Of a stretch of DNA of 18,517 bases, positions 1 through 6,951 are shown in pieces. Numbering within the stretch: position 1 is the stretch's first letter; every line of letters begins with the position of its first letter. Both the position numbers and the translations under genes were made by a program. The notes below the pieces were generated by a model. The model was not told where the DNA came from and did no database searches. It was given only the letters and a program-made list of their open reading frames with translations. The stretch comes from Bacteroidetes bacterium UBA4408 (lineage in GTDB: Bacteria; Bacteroidota; Bacteroidia; UBA4408): contig DGQS01000175.1 of NCBI GenBank assembly GCA_002389785.1, positions 1 to 18,517 on the forward strand, written 5' to 3'.

Positions 1-19
1 TCGAGTCGGGCCCCCGCTA
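1..19 (+). tRNA. 3' end of a tRNA (possibly initiator tRNA-Met), cut by the window edge
   Basis: The first bases fit the end of a tRNA. They can be read as a T-loop from position 55 (TCGAGT), the start of the 3' T-stem (CGGGC), a 3' acceptor strand CCCCGCT and discriminator A19. CCA is not encoded, which is common in Bacteroidota. An intrinsic terminator begins a few bases later, as expected for a tRNA unit. The acceptor strand would pair with a 5' end like nGCGGGG, which resembles initiator tRNA-Met (5' CGCGGGG with an unpaired first position), but anticodon and D-arm lie outside the window, so the identity is a guess. The alternative is a protein C-terminus in frame 3 (ESGPRY, stop at 21-23), which I consider less likely. 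Confidence 0.55.
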
Positions 20-25
20 CTAGTG

Positions 26-54
26 AGCGATTCAGAAATGAATCGCTTTTTTTG
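26..54 (+). terminator. Rho-independent terminator
   Basis: AGCGATTC (26-33) and GAATCGCT (40-47) form a perfect 8-bp stem around the loop AGAAAT. The stem runs into an uninterrupted T tract (47-53), followed by G and more T. This is a textbook intrinsic terminator for the plus-strand unit that ends at the left edge, probably the tRNA. Confidence 0.9.
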
Positions 55-83
55 TTTTTTAGATGTTTACCCTTGTACCCTCG

Positions 84-125
84 AAGCTTTGCTTTGTCTG
101 GTTCTTAATTGTTAGAGCTTTGCTC
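84..125. repeat. Two short related hairpins (AGCTTTGCT core)
   Basis: AAGC-TTT-GCTT at 84-94 and GAGC-TTT-GCTC at 115-125 share the nine-base core AGCTTTGCT. They differ by a matched pair change at the base of the stem (A/T versus G/C), so pairing is kept in both. The stems are only 4 bp, so the structure may be weak. Confidence 0.45.
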
Positions 126-249
126 GGCATCCTCGAACTTGGGTTTTTATTGGACTAACTTCTGATGTTTACAATAATTAAAAACTATACAAGGAACAGC
201 TTAGTAGGTAGGGTTTGGCTTAATTTTTCTAAGCGGAATTTATTGTTGC

Positions 250-296
250 ATGCGTTGCAAGCGCATACTTCAAGGCATCCGCGTTGCAAACGCGGA
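250..296. repeat. Pair of REP-like hairpins with the same TGCAA loop
   Basis: The first hairpin is ATGCG (250-254), TTGCAAG, CGCAT (262-266). The second is TCCGCGT (278-284), TGCAA, ACGCGGA (290-296). Both show TGCAA at the tip but have different stem bases, each fully complementary. They lie 11 bases apart in the gap past the nadK stop, within an otherwise unstructured AT-rich stretch. Such palindromic units with a fixed tip and varying stem resemble dispersed intergenic REP-type repeats. They have no U tract, so they are not ordinary terminators, though they could stabilise the nadK mRNA end. Confidence 0.65.
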
Positions 297-351
297 CGAG
301 TAGGGCAATTACTTCCAAAACACAAACAAACACTACATACCGTACTCACCA

Positions 352-1230
352 TCAATTCCTTCGATCAATTCCCCACATTAGTTTTTTGCGCAAGGTGTCG
401 TGAAAATGTTGGTTTTGTAATCTTACCAGATTAACTTTAAAGGGTGCGCGCTGTACCGTCATTTCAATCGAAGAATCAATGTTTTCAGAATGGGAATCCA
501 ATGAAACCAAAAAGTTTTTGTGCCGACCTTCAACCTTTAAGGTTAATATATCTTTATCTGAAATAATAATGGGTCGCACATTTAAATTATGAGGCGCTAT
601 AGGTGTTACAACAAAATTTTCAGAATCGGGAACTACAATAGGTCCGCCACAACTTAAGGAATAAGCAGTGGAACCGGTAGGTGTGCTAACTATTAAACCA
701 TCGGCCCAGTATGAGTTTAAGAACAATCCGTTTAAATAGGAATGTATGGTAATCATACTGGAAGTATCTTTCTTTAATAAGGTAAATTCATTTAAAGCAA
801 AATTTAAATCGCCAAATAAATTATTGGATGTAGTTAATTTTACCAGGGTGCGGCTATCCAATGAATAATTATCGGTACACAACGAATCAATTGCATAGGC
901 AATTTCACTTTCAGATACGCTTGATAAAAAACCTAATCGACCGGTATTAATTCCCAATATTGGAATCCCCGAGCCTTTAACCAATGCCAATGTTTCCAAT
1001 AGGGTTCCGTCTCCACCAAGACTAAATAAAAAATCAATTTTATTTACAATGTGTCGGCTAGCCGAAAATAGACTCACTTCCTTACTAAGTTTAATCTTCG
1101 CTTTTATTAAGTCGTAAAAAGGCTCATAAATCGCAATTTCAATGGAGGCTTGCTCCAACCTCGAAATCAGCTCTACAACTGCATTTTCATTGAGCTTATC
1201 AAATTTTTTACCGTATATACCTACTTTCAT
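352..1230 (-). CDS. nadK: NAD kinase
   Basis: This gene encodes a 292-residue ATP-NAD kinase, the cytoplasmic enzyme that phosphorylates NAD to NADP and so supplies the NADPH pool. The length is normal for the family. The diagnostic GGDGT motif is at residues 72-76, GINTGRLGFL at 93-102, the NE pair of the NAD-binding region at 147-148, and the glycine-rich DGLIVSTPTGSTAY segment from 178, followed by SCGGPIV. The C-terminus (LRKKLMWG-DRRN) is typical of Bacteroidota NadK. The start MKVGIYGKK is the usual one for the family. It lies 6 bases after the stop of the Omp85-like gene and is probably the last gene of the CBS-Omp85-nadK run. The gene usually found next in this phylum (a porG or uppS type) is not here; the strand becomes noncoding. 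Confidence 0.97.
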   Translation of the reverse strand: MKVGIYGKKFDKLNENAVVELISRLEQASIEIAIYEPFYDLIKAKIKLSKEVSLFSASRHIVNKIDFLFSLGGDGTLLETLALVKGSGIPILGINTGRLGFLSSVSESEIAYAIDSLCTDNYSLDSRTLVKLTTSNNLFGDLNFALNEFTLLKKDTSSMITIHSYLNGLFLNSYWADGLIVSTPTGSTAYSLSCGGPIVVPDSENFVVTPIAPHNLNVRPIIISDKDILTLKVEGRHKNFLVSLDSHSENIDSSIEMTVQRAPFKVNLVRLQNQHFHDTLRKKLMWGIDRRN

Positions 1231-1236
1231 GAGTAC

Positions 1237-2655
1237 TTAAATTGGAGCTACTAAATGTAAAAATATTCCTGATTTATTTTGAGCATTTATGGTTGCTTCT
1301 ATCCGAAATACCAAATCATAGTAAGTTACCATATCGAGCCCAAGGCCTGTTGAATAAATTAATTTATTGGCAAGCATATTTTGACTTTCGTAACTGCTAT
1401 CGACAACATAGCCTGCATCGGCAAACAAATTTACGTAAAAGGCATAATGAAATTTGCTAAATTTTTCAGAAGGTACCCAAGCCAATTTTTGTATATGTGG
1501 TTTTACCAACTGATATTTAACATTGGTCTTAAGTAGCCCGTAATTTTGTCCATCAATTACATACAATTCGTATCCTCTTACAAAGTCTGAAAAGCCAAGC
1601 CCTCGTTGAACAAAATAAGGTTGTTGTGCATTGGGCGATAGCTTAAGTTTGATTCCTTCTGCCAGGTAAAATCGTTTAAATAAATGGTCGTAACGGTTGT
1701 ACTGCAACTCAGTTCTAAAAATCGAAAAATCTTCGTCTTTCAAAATTCCAAATCCCACTTGTGTAAGATCCAAAACAGCCACAAAGCCTTGCAACGGATA
1801 AGGTTTATAATCGCGCTGGTCTTCACGTAATTGAAAATTAATGGAAAAAAATTGAGTTTTAGTTGCTCCTTTGCCCAAATAATTGGGAGCTAAAATTCTG
1901 ATGGTATCGGCAATTGTAGCCTCATTGTAGCGCAATTCACCACTGTGCGAGCCGTAAATTCCAATGCGGTAGTTGAGCCGAATACGCGCACCTAGCTCTT
2001 GCCGCACATAGCTGTCGGGGTTTTTATAAAATACTTGTTTGTTATCAATGGAAGCATACTGTATTTCGTGGTTGCGCGAATAGGCAAAGGAAAAGCCCAG
2101 TCCAAGGTTTTGCTTTTTTGTCAAATAAGGAATGTTATAGGCAAATCCATACTGTTCGGCGTATCCCAAGCGAATTCTGAATTGTATGTTTTCTTTTCGG
2201 CCGCGGAAATTATTTTTAACTAAGTAAAAACCGTAACTCACACGGTAAAAATTAGGATTTTCGAGCCAGGTATTAAAATTTCGTTCTGCAATTTCAAAAA
2301 TAGGGTTGGGCCACAAATACCAGCGTTCAACTACTTTTACATTTACTTGCAAATGCATCGAGTCAATTTGTAAAGTATCTACAGTAACAAAATTAAACAA
2401 GGAGGTATTCATAATATTTTGCTGCGATTTTTTTAGAAATTCAACAAGCGCATTGCTGTTTATGGAATCTCCCTGTTGCAAGGGAATTTCGCGAAATATA
2501 ATTTTATCCTTGGTTTTTTTGTTTCCTTCTAGGTGAATCGTTTTAAGATAGAACCATTTGTTTGAAGTGCTATCATTAGCGAGTTGAGCATAGGAATGAG
2601 CGATGCTAAAAATCCATATAAAAAATACTCGCACATGAAGACGATTCATCAGCAA
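1237..2655 (-). CDS. Short Omp85/BamA-family outer-membrane protein with one POTRA domain
   Basis: The 472-residue product starts with a signal peptide (about residues 1-24, ending SYAQ). A single POTRA-like domain follows at about 35-110 (FYLKTIHLEGNKKTKDKIIFREI, then a strand ending in VNVKVVERW). From about 115 to the end there are alternating amphipathic strands of a 16-stranded-type barrel. The Omp85 signature VRGY is at 359-362, matching the conserved VRGF/Y of the loop that folds back into the barrel. Family members insert or translocate outer-membrane proteins or lipids. BamA has five POTRAs and about 800 residues, so this is not the main BamA. A role as an accessory assembly or transport barrel is an inference. 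It sits 6 bases from the genes on both sides, so it is presumably co-transcribed. A second ATG two codons in is an equally possible start. Confidence 0.85.
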   Translation of the reverse strand: MLMNRLHVRVFFIWIFSIAHSYAQLANDSTSNKWFYLKTIHLEGNKKTKDKIIFREIPLQQGDSINSNALVEFLKKSQQNIMNTSLFNFVTVDTLQIDSMHLQVNVKVVERWYLWPNPIFEIAERNFNTWLENPNFYRVSYGFYLVKNNFRGRKENIQFRIRLGYAEQYGFAYNIPYLTKKQNLGLGFSFAYSRNHEIQYASIDNKQVFYKNPDSYVRQELGARIRLNYRIGIYGSHSGELRYNEATIADTIRILAPNYLGKGATKTQFFSINFQLREDQRDYKPYPLQGFVAVLDLTQVGFGILKDEDFSIFRTELQYNRYDHLFKRFYLAEGIKLKLSPNAQQPYFVQRGLGFSDFVRGYELYVIDGQNYGLLKTNVKYQLVKPHIQKLAWVPSEKFSKFHYAFYVNLFADAGYVVDSSYESQNMLANKLIYSTGLGLDMVTYYDLVFRIEATINAQNKSGIFLHLVAPI

Positions 2656-2661
2656 TGCTGC

Positions 2662-3324
2662 TTACACATTAAGGTAGCTTAAAAAGGAATCGAAACGGTT
2701 TTTTAATTCGTTGTCGGCTTCACTTTCGTGGATGGTATTTTTTACCGAATAATTAAACCTGTAAAAGGTTTGAAGTATAGAGGATAAATCAGTGCGGTTA
2801 ATTTTTAAAGTTACTTCTAATTTGGTTGAATCAGTGGGAGAGGAGATGTATAAACTTAAAATTTTAGCATCGTTGCTTTCTACAATTTTCGCTATTTCGG
2901 TTAAATAATAATCGTTGGTGTTTAATTCCAAAACGATTACTCCTCCTGGTTCTTTCAGCGAGGCCATGTCGGCAAACTTTTCGAGCAATGTCGATAGTTT
3001 TATACTTCCCAAAAAGTGTTCATTTTTATCGAGTACAGGAATCAATGAAAGTTTATGTTGCGAAAGCATGCGCAATACTTCATAAAAATGCTGATCGCTA
3101 AATACAAAAGGTCGCACCAACGATAAAGTATGATTGCCAATAGGGTCGTTGGGTGCATTTAAATCAAGAATGTCGTTTTCTGAAATTAATCCTAAAAAGG
3201 CAACATTATTTACAATAGGTAAATGCGATACACGCAACTCATCCATCCAAGCAAGCGCTCTTACTCCGGTATCCGAAGTTTTAAGCGGAGGAATGTCATC
3301 GGTCATTAATTCGTGTGCAAGCAT
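2662..3324 (-). CDS. Twin CBS-domain protein with a C-terminal ACT-like domain (AcuB-like)
   Basis: This 220-residue cytoplasmic protein has two CBS motifs, at about residues 1-55 (ending FLGLISENDIL) and 65-120 (ending FLGSIKLSTLL). The third segment, about 127-200, begins GGVIVLELNTNDYYLTEIA and has the pattern of an ACT-like regulatory fold. The arrangement resembles AcuB-type proteins. CBS pairs usually bind adenine nucleotides and ACT domains bind small ligands, so a nucleotide-sensing role is likely but the ligand is unknown. It is the first gene of the run leading to nadK, an association common in Bacteroidota and suggestive of a link to NAD(P) or adenylate status. A consensus promoter lies just upstream and would give a leader of roughly a dozen bases. 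Confidence 0.88.
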   Translation of the reverse strand: MLAHELMTDDIPPLKTSDTGVRALAWMDELRVSHLPIVNNVAFLGLISENDILDLNAPNDPIGNHTLSLVRPFVFSDQHFYEVLRMLSQHKLSLIPVLDKNEHFLGSIKLSTLLEKFADMASLKEPGGVIVLELNTNDYYLTEIAKIVESNDAKILSLYISSPTDSTKLEVTLKINRTDLSSILQTFYRFNYSVKNTIHESEADNELKNRFDSFLSYLNV

Positions 3325-3342
3325 AGTAATATATTGGTCTCA

Positions 3343-3373
3343 CAAACCTAACGAATTAAATAGAAAGCACAAA
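3343..3373 (-). promoter_or_regulatory. Consensus Bacteroidota promoter for the CBS-Omp85-nadK run
   Basis: On the minus strand, TTTG (3373-3370) is followed after exactly 19 bases by TAGGTTTG (3350-3343). This matches the -33 TTTG / -7 TAnnTTTG consensus of the primary sigma factor in Bacteroidota at every defined position and at the right spacing. Transcription would start a few bases further on, near 3336, about 12 bases before the ATG at 3324. Confidence 0.8.
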
Positions 3374-3421
3374 GTGGTGCATTTCTGTAATTGTTAAACT
3401 TTTTAGTGCCGATCAAAATTT

Positions 3422-3429
3422 TATTTTTG
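3422..3429 (+). promoter_or_regulatory. -7 element (TATTTTTG) of the secreted YD-like protein gene
   Basis: TATTTTTG fits TAnnTTTG and ends only 11 bases before the ATG at 3441, so the mRNA would have a very short leader. A clear TTTG -33 box is not seen; T-rich sequence (3400-3404) lies at roughly the right distance. It is divergent from the promoter at 3343-3373. Confidence 0.5.
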
Positions 3430-3440
3430 CAAAGTAATTT

Positions 3441-4322
3441 ATGCGCTACTACTTTATTTTTAGTTTTCTTTTCCTTTTTCTGCAAGGCCAGGCACAATTC
3501 TTTCAACCCCCTTATCGCTTTTCAGCATTTTATCAGAATGAGTTTAATCCTGAATTTATTCATCAACACAACATTAAGCAAGTAAAAATTACCTATTCTA
3601 GTAAGGCCGATAATGAACGAATCAAAGAAAGCCCCAAGCAAGAATTAACCTATTTTGACAAAAACGGATTCCCTGAAAGAAAAATTTCCATCAATGCCAA
3701 CGACAGTGTTGAAACGTTTTACTACTATACAGCCAATCACATAAGCATCCTGCGTGAATTTAATTCGGGCGGTATTAATACCTTTTATTTTAGCTACGAT
3801 TCTGCAGCTAATCTTACTAAGATTGTTCAATGCAAAGAGGAAAATGCAGCTGATACTAAACACTTTTTTAGATTAAAAAAGCAAGAAGTACTATGGCTCG
3901 AATCCTATACTTACGAGCAAATTAGTCCCAAGCAGATTCGAAAAAAAATATCCAACGATGTGGGAGCTGTTTACAAGGAGTCGTTTTTATACCTCAACGA
4001 AAAGGGCAAAACACTTGAAGAAAATGAGCGTTTTGTAGTAACAGGTGTTAGTCAAAATTTGCTTTATAGTTATAGCGAAGAAGGTACCGTTAAAAGCATC
4101 GATTTTGTCACCGATGTGGTTGGAAAATTGGAAGAAAATTTTACTTTTACATACGATAGCAAGGGAAACCGTGCAAGCGAAACTTTTTTTAGAAATCGAG
4201 AGCAACGCTGGCAAAAAACGTATTTTTACGATGCAAAGCAACAGTTTCCTGAAGCCATAATATTAAAGTACCCAAATCAAAGTACCTTCTATTTGCAAAC
4301 TTTTAAAGTTGAATTTTACTAA
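3441..4322 (+). CDS. Secreted or periplasmic protein with YD-like repeats, function unknown
   Basis: The 293-residue product begins with a clear signal peptide (MRYYFIFSFLFLFLQGQAQ, cleavage after residue 19). The rest has repeated short beta units of the kind FxYDxxGNxxxxxxF, for example YFDKNGFPERK (71), FSYDSAANLTKI (117), a unit with YLNEKGKTLEEN, YSEEGTVKSI, FTYDSKGNRASETFF and a last YFYDAKQQFPEA. These resemble the YD motifs of RHS/wall-associated proteins but are shorter and more degenerate. No catalytic or toxin domain is visible. Only 9 bases separate its stop from kbl, so the two may share a transcript, but there is no evident functional link. No lipobox or T9SS tail is seen. I do not recognise a named family. 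Confidence 0.8.
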   Translation: MRYYFIFSFLFLFLQGQAQFFQPPYRFSAFYQNEFNPEFIHQHNIKQVKITYSSKADNERIKESPKQELTYFDKNGFPERKISINANDSVETFYYYTANHISILREFNSGGINTFYFSYDSAANLTKIVQCKEENAADTKHFFRLKKQEVLWLESYTYEQISPKQIRKKISNDVGAVYKESFLYLNEKGKTLEENERFVVTGVSQNLLYSYSEEGTVKSIDFVTDVVGKLEENFTFTYDSKGNRASETFFRNREQRWQKTYFYDAKQQFPEAIILKYPNQSTFYLQTFKVEFY

Positions 4323-4331
4323 GTAAAAAAT

Positions 4332-5522
4332 ATGACAACAGATTTTATCAGCCACCTCAGTACCGAACTTCAAGCAATTAAAGATGCAGGCTTGTTTAAA
4401 AACGAACGCGTTATTATAAGCCCTCAGGGAGCCGACATTAAAGTAAACACTGGCGCAGAGGTAATTAATTTTTGTGCAAATAATTACTTAGGTTTATCTT
4501 CCCATCCCAAGGTAATTGCAGCAGCCAAAGCAGCACTTGACACCCATGGATTTGGAATGAGTAGTGTTCGCTTTATATGTGGAACACAGGATATTCATAA
4601 AACACTAGAACAAAAAATTGCTGCATTTTTAGGAACAGAGGACACCATCTTATACGCAGCTGCTTTTGATGCAAATGGAGGAGTTTTTGAACCTTTGTTT
4701 TCGGAAGAAGATGCCATTATTTCAGATGCACTTAATCATGCTTCAATTATTGATGGAGTACGTTTATGCAAGGCAAAACGATACCGCTACGCAAACAGCG
4801 ATATGAACGACTTGGAAGAACAACTGAAGCTTGCTCAGGCACAGCGCTATCGTATAATTGTTACCGATGGAGTATTTAGCATGGATGGTTACATTGCTAA
4901 GCTTGACGAAATTTGCAAGCTGGCCGAAAAGTACAATGCCATGGTTATGGTGGATGAATGTCATGCGTCTGGATTTATTGGTAAAACCGGTCGAGGCACG
5001 CACGAACACAACGGCGTAATGGGAAAAATTGATATCATTACCGGAACACTTGGAAAAGCATTAGGTGGAGCCATGGGTGGTTTTACTTCCGGTAAAAAGG
5101 AAGTTATTGCTATGCTGCGTCAACGTTCAAGACCTTATCTGTTTTCTAACTCATTAGCACCTTCTATTGTTGGGGCGTCCATTGCTGTTATGGATTTATT
5201 AAGTGAGACAACTGCTTTACGTGACAAGGTAATGAGCAATGCACTTTATTTCAGAGAGGGTATGACTAAAGCCGGATTTGATATAAAGCCCGGAATTCAT
5301 CCTATTACTCCAGTAATGTTGTATGATGCGAAACTAGCGCAAGTATTTGCCGAGAAATTATTGGCTGAAGGCGTTTACGTAATTGGATTTTTCTACCCTG
5401 TAGTTCCAAAAGATCTCGCCCGAATCAGGGTGCAGATTTCGGCTGCTCACGAAATACATCATCTTGATAAAGCCATCGCAGCGTTCACCAAAGTTGGCAA
5501 AGAATTGGGTGTACTCAAATAG
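4332..5522 (+). CDS. kbl: Glycine C-acetyltransferase (2-amino-3-ketobutyrate CoA ligase)
   Basis: This 396-residue PLP enzyme of the alpha-oxoamine synthase family interconverts 2-amino-3-oxobutyrate plus CoA and glycine plus acetyl-CoA, the second step of threonine breakdown. It matches E. coli Kbl closely along its whole length. Shared segments include [49 protein letters not shown] and [15 protein letters not shown]. The PLP Schiff-base lysine is K242 in GTLGKALGG, and H136, D208 and H211 are the expected cofactor contacts. This is Kbl rather than BioF, HemA or serine palmitoyltransferase, judging by the residues around CGTQD and the C-terminus. Its usual partner threonine dehydrogenase (tdh) is not in the window. 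It is convergent with the efflux adaptor gene, with a 10-base gap and no visible terminator. Confidence 0.96.
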   Translation: MTTDFISHLSTELQAIKDAGLFKNERVIISPQGADIKVNTGAEVINFCANNYLGLSSHPKVIAAAKAALDTHGFGMSSVRFICGTQDIHKTLEQKIAAFLGTEDTILYAAAFDANGGVFEPLFSEEDAIISDALNHASIIDGVRLCKAKRYRYANSDMNDLEEQLKLAQAQRYRIIVTDGVFSMDGYIAKLDEICKLAEKYNAMVMVDECHASGFIGKTGRGTHEHNGVMGKIDIITGTLGKALGGAMGGFTSGKKEVIAMLRQRSRPYLFSNSLAPSIVGASIAVMDLLSETTALRDKVMSNALYFREGMTKAGFDIKPGIHPITPVMLYDAKLAQVFAEKLLAEGVYVIGFFYPVVPKDLARIRVQISAAHEIHHLDKAIAAFTKVGKELGVLK

Positions 5523-5532
5523 TATAGGCTAC

Positions 5533-6918
5533 TTAAGATTTCTTCTTAAAAAGTTCTGATTTATCGACCTTTTTAACAGGTGTATTGTTTTTTAAAAGTT
5601 TAGAAACTGCGCTATATGGGGCATAAATTATTTCGTCGCCGTTATTTATTCCACTTTTTATTTCAATGAAATTATTGTCTTGAATACCGGTGACAACTTC
5701 AGTTAAGCGCGCTTTTTCGTCAGCCAACACAAACACATACTCTTTAGTTTTTTCTTGTCTTTTGGCAGTTGTTGAGGAAGAATTTGATTGATTATTTTCA
5801 CTTTCTTGAGATGCAATTTCCGCATCGTTGCTTGTTTTGTTTTTTGCGCCAAATGAACTGGTGTCCTCTCGTGTTGTAACAGCTTGTATTGGTATTGAAA
5901 TTACCTTGTCAACAGTTTGAGTATGTATATCAACTGTTGCCGACATGCCCGGTCGAAAGGGGGAATAATTTTTTTTATCTGCAGGAATCAACTCTTTGTA
6001 ACTCTCTTGCAGAATGCGAATCTTCACAGTAAAATTGGTTACTTGATCAGCAGACGAACCTGTGATATTGGCTGAGTTAGCTACTTCTGTAACCAATCCG
6101 TTAAATTTTTTATCCAAATAGGCATCCACTTCAATATCGGCGGTATCACCCAAACTTATTCGAACAATATCATTTTCATTCACTTCAACATTCACCTCCA
6201 TTTCATTTAAATCGGCAATGCGCATAATTTCAGTGCCTGCCATTTGAGATGTTCCAACCACACGTTCTCCCAGCTCTACATTTAATTTCGAAACTTTCCC
6301 GTTTACAGGTGATAAAATAGTTGTGCGTTGTAAATTATCGCTAGCTTCCTTTTGAGAAGCACTTGCATTTTTAACATTAAATTCACTTGCAGCAACTGTT
6401 TGTTTAGCCGCTTCCACATCAGCTTTTGCACTCTCGTAAGCAGCTTTAGCTGCATCAAAATCGGCTTGTGAGACTGCGTTTTGTTCGAACAATTTTTTAG
6501 TACGATTAAATATCAATTCGGTATTTGTAAAGGATGATTCAACTTGTGCTTGACGAGCTTTTGAATTAGCTAAATTTGCTTTCGAACTATTTACGGCAGC
6601 CTGCATTTTTTCGAGGTTCGACAAATAAATATCCGGATTGATTTTACACAATACAGTTCCCTTTTTTACTTCATCGCCTTCTTTTACATTTAACTCAACA
6701 ATTTGACCCGATACGTCCGGACTGATTTTAACCTCTACTTCGGGTTGTACTTTACCACTGGCCGAAACCGTTTCAATAATTTTGCGCAAAGCGGCTTTTT
6801 CAGTAACAACTTCGGTTTTATCGACACTTCCAATCCAACCAACTTTTTTGGCAATTATTAGCGCAATAATTAAAACAACTGTGCCGATAAAAAGGTGCTT
6901 TAATTTTATTTTTTTCAT
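5533..6918 (-). CDS. Periplasmic efflux adaptor (HlyD/MacA-type membrane fusion protein)
   Basis: The 461-residue protein has an N-terminal membrane anchor (about 8-24). The first half of a lipoyl/barrel-sandwich domain follows (55-98, SGKVQPEVEVKISPDVSGQI, EGDEVKKGTVL). A long alpha-helical coiled-coil hairpin rich in A, K, Q and E spans about 100-195. The returning lipoyl half is RTTILSPVNGKVSKLNVELGERV (198-220), and beta-barrel and membrane-proximal domains complete the protein (FRPGMSATVDI at 321). Such adaptors link an inner-membrane pump to a TolC channel. A hydrophilic S/N/E/K-rich segment at about 352-391 interrupts the membrane-proximal part. The TolC gene lies just upstream on the same strand (33-base gap). 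A MacB-type ABC or RND pump gene would be expected downstream, but kbl follows instead, in the opposite direction. Confidence 0.92.
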   Translation of the reverse strand: MKKIKLKHLFIGTVVLIIALIIAKKVGWIGSVDKTEVVTEKAALRKIIETVSASGKVQPEVEVKISPDVSGQIVELNVKEGDEVKKGTVLCKINPDIYLSNLEKMQAAVNSSKANLANSKARQAQVESSFTNTELIFNRTKKLFEQNAVSQADFDAAKAAYESAKADVEAAKQTVAASEFNVKNASASQKEASDNLQRTTILSPVNGKVSKLNVELGERVVGTSQMAGTEIMRIADLNEMEVNVEVNENDIVRISLGDTADIEVDAYLDKKFNGLVTEVANSANITGSSADQVTNFTVKIRILQESYKELIPADKKNYSPFRPGMSATVDIHTQTVDKVISIPIQAVTTREDTSSFGAKNKTSNDAEIASQESENNQSNSSSTTAKRQEKTKEYVFVLADEKARLTEVVTGIQDNNFIEIKSGINNGDEIIYAPYSAVSKLLKNNTPVKKVDKSELFKKKS

Positions 6919-6951
6919 GATTCATCTGTTGTTAACAAAGGTGCAAGCTAA

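Larger units (their letters stand above)
55..351. other. Intergenic region with small hairpins and no convincing gene
   Basis: About 300 bases lie between the terminator and the nadK stop codon. An 89-codon plus-strand frame at 165-434 has no recognisable protein features and runs into the 3' end of nadK, so I treat it as chance. The stretch contains two near-copies of AGCTTTGCT, each at the centre of a mini-hairpin, a repeated GATGTTTAC (62-70 and 164-172), a weak GCTTA/TAAGC stem (218-234), and the twin TGCAA-loop hairpins listed separately. No promoter matching the TAnnTTTG consensus points clearly to a gene here. Confidence 0.7.

Noticed and set aside
3..23. A protein C-terminus ESGPRY ending at 21-23
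   Set aside because: The same bases fit a tRNA T-loop and acceptor strand better, and a terminator follows at once. It cannot be excluded without upstream sequence.
165..434. An 89-codon plus-strand open frame before and over the nadK 3' end
   Set aside because: Its start region is the hairpin-containing spacer, the end overlaps nadK on the other strand, and its protein shows no recognisable feature.
1237..2655. The main BamA of the organism
   Set aside because: It is far too short and appears to have a single POTRA domain.
3441..4322. An RHS-type toxin or polymorphic toxin suggested by YD-like motifs
   Set aside because: The protein is short, lacks the RHS core and a toxin tail, and there is no immunity gene or VgrG nearby.
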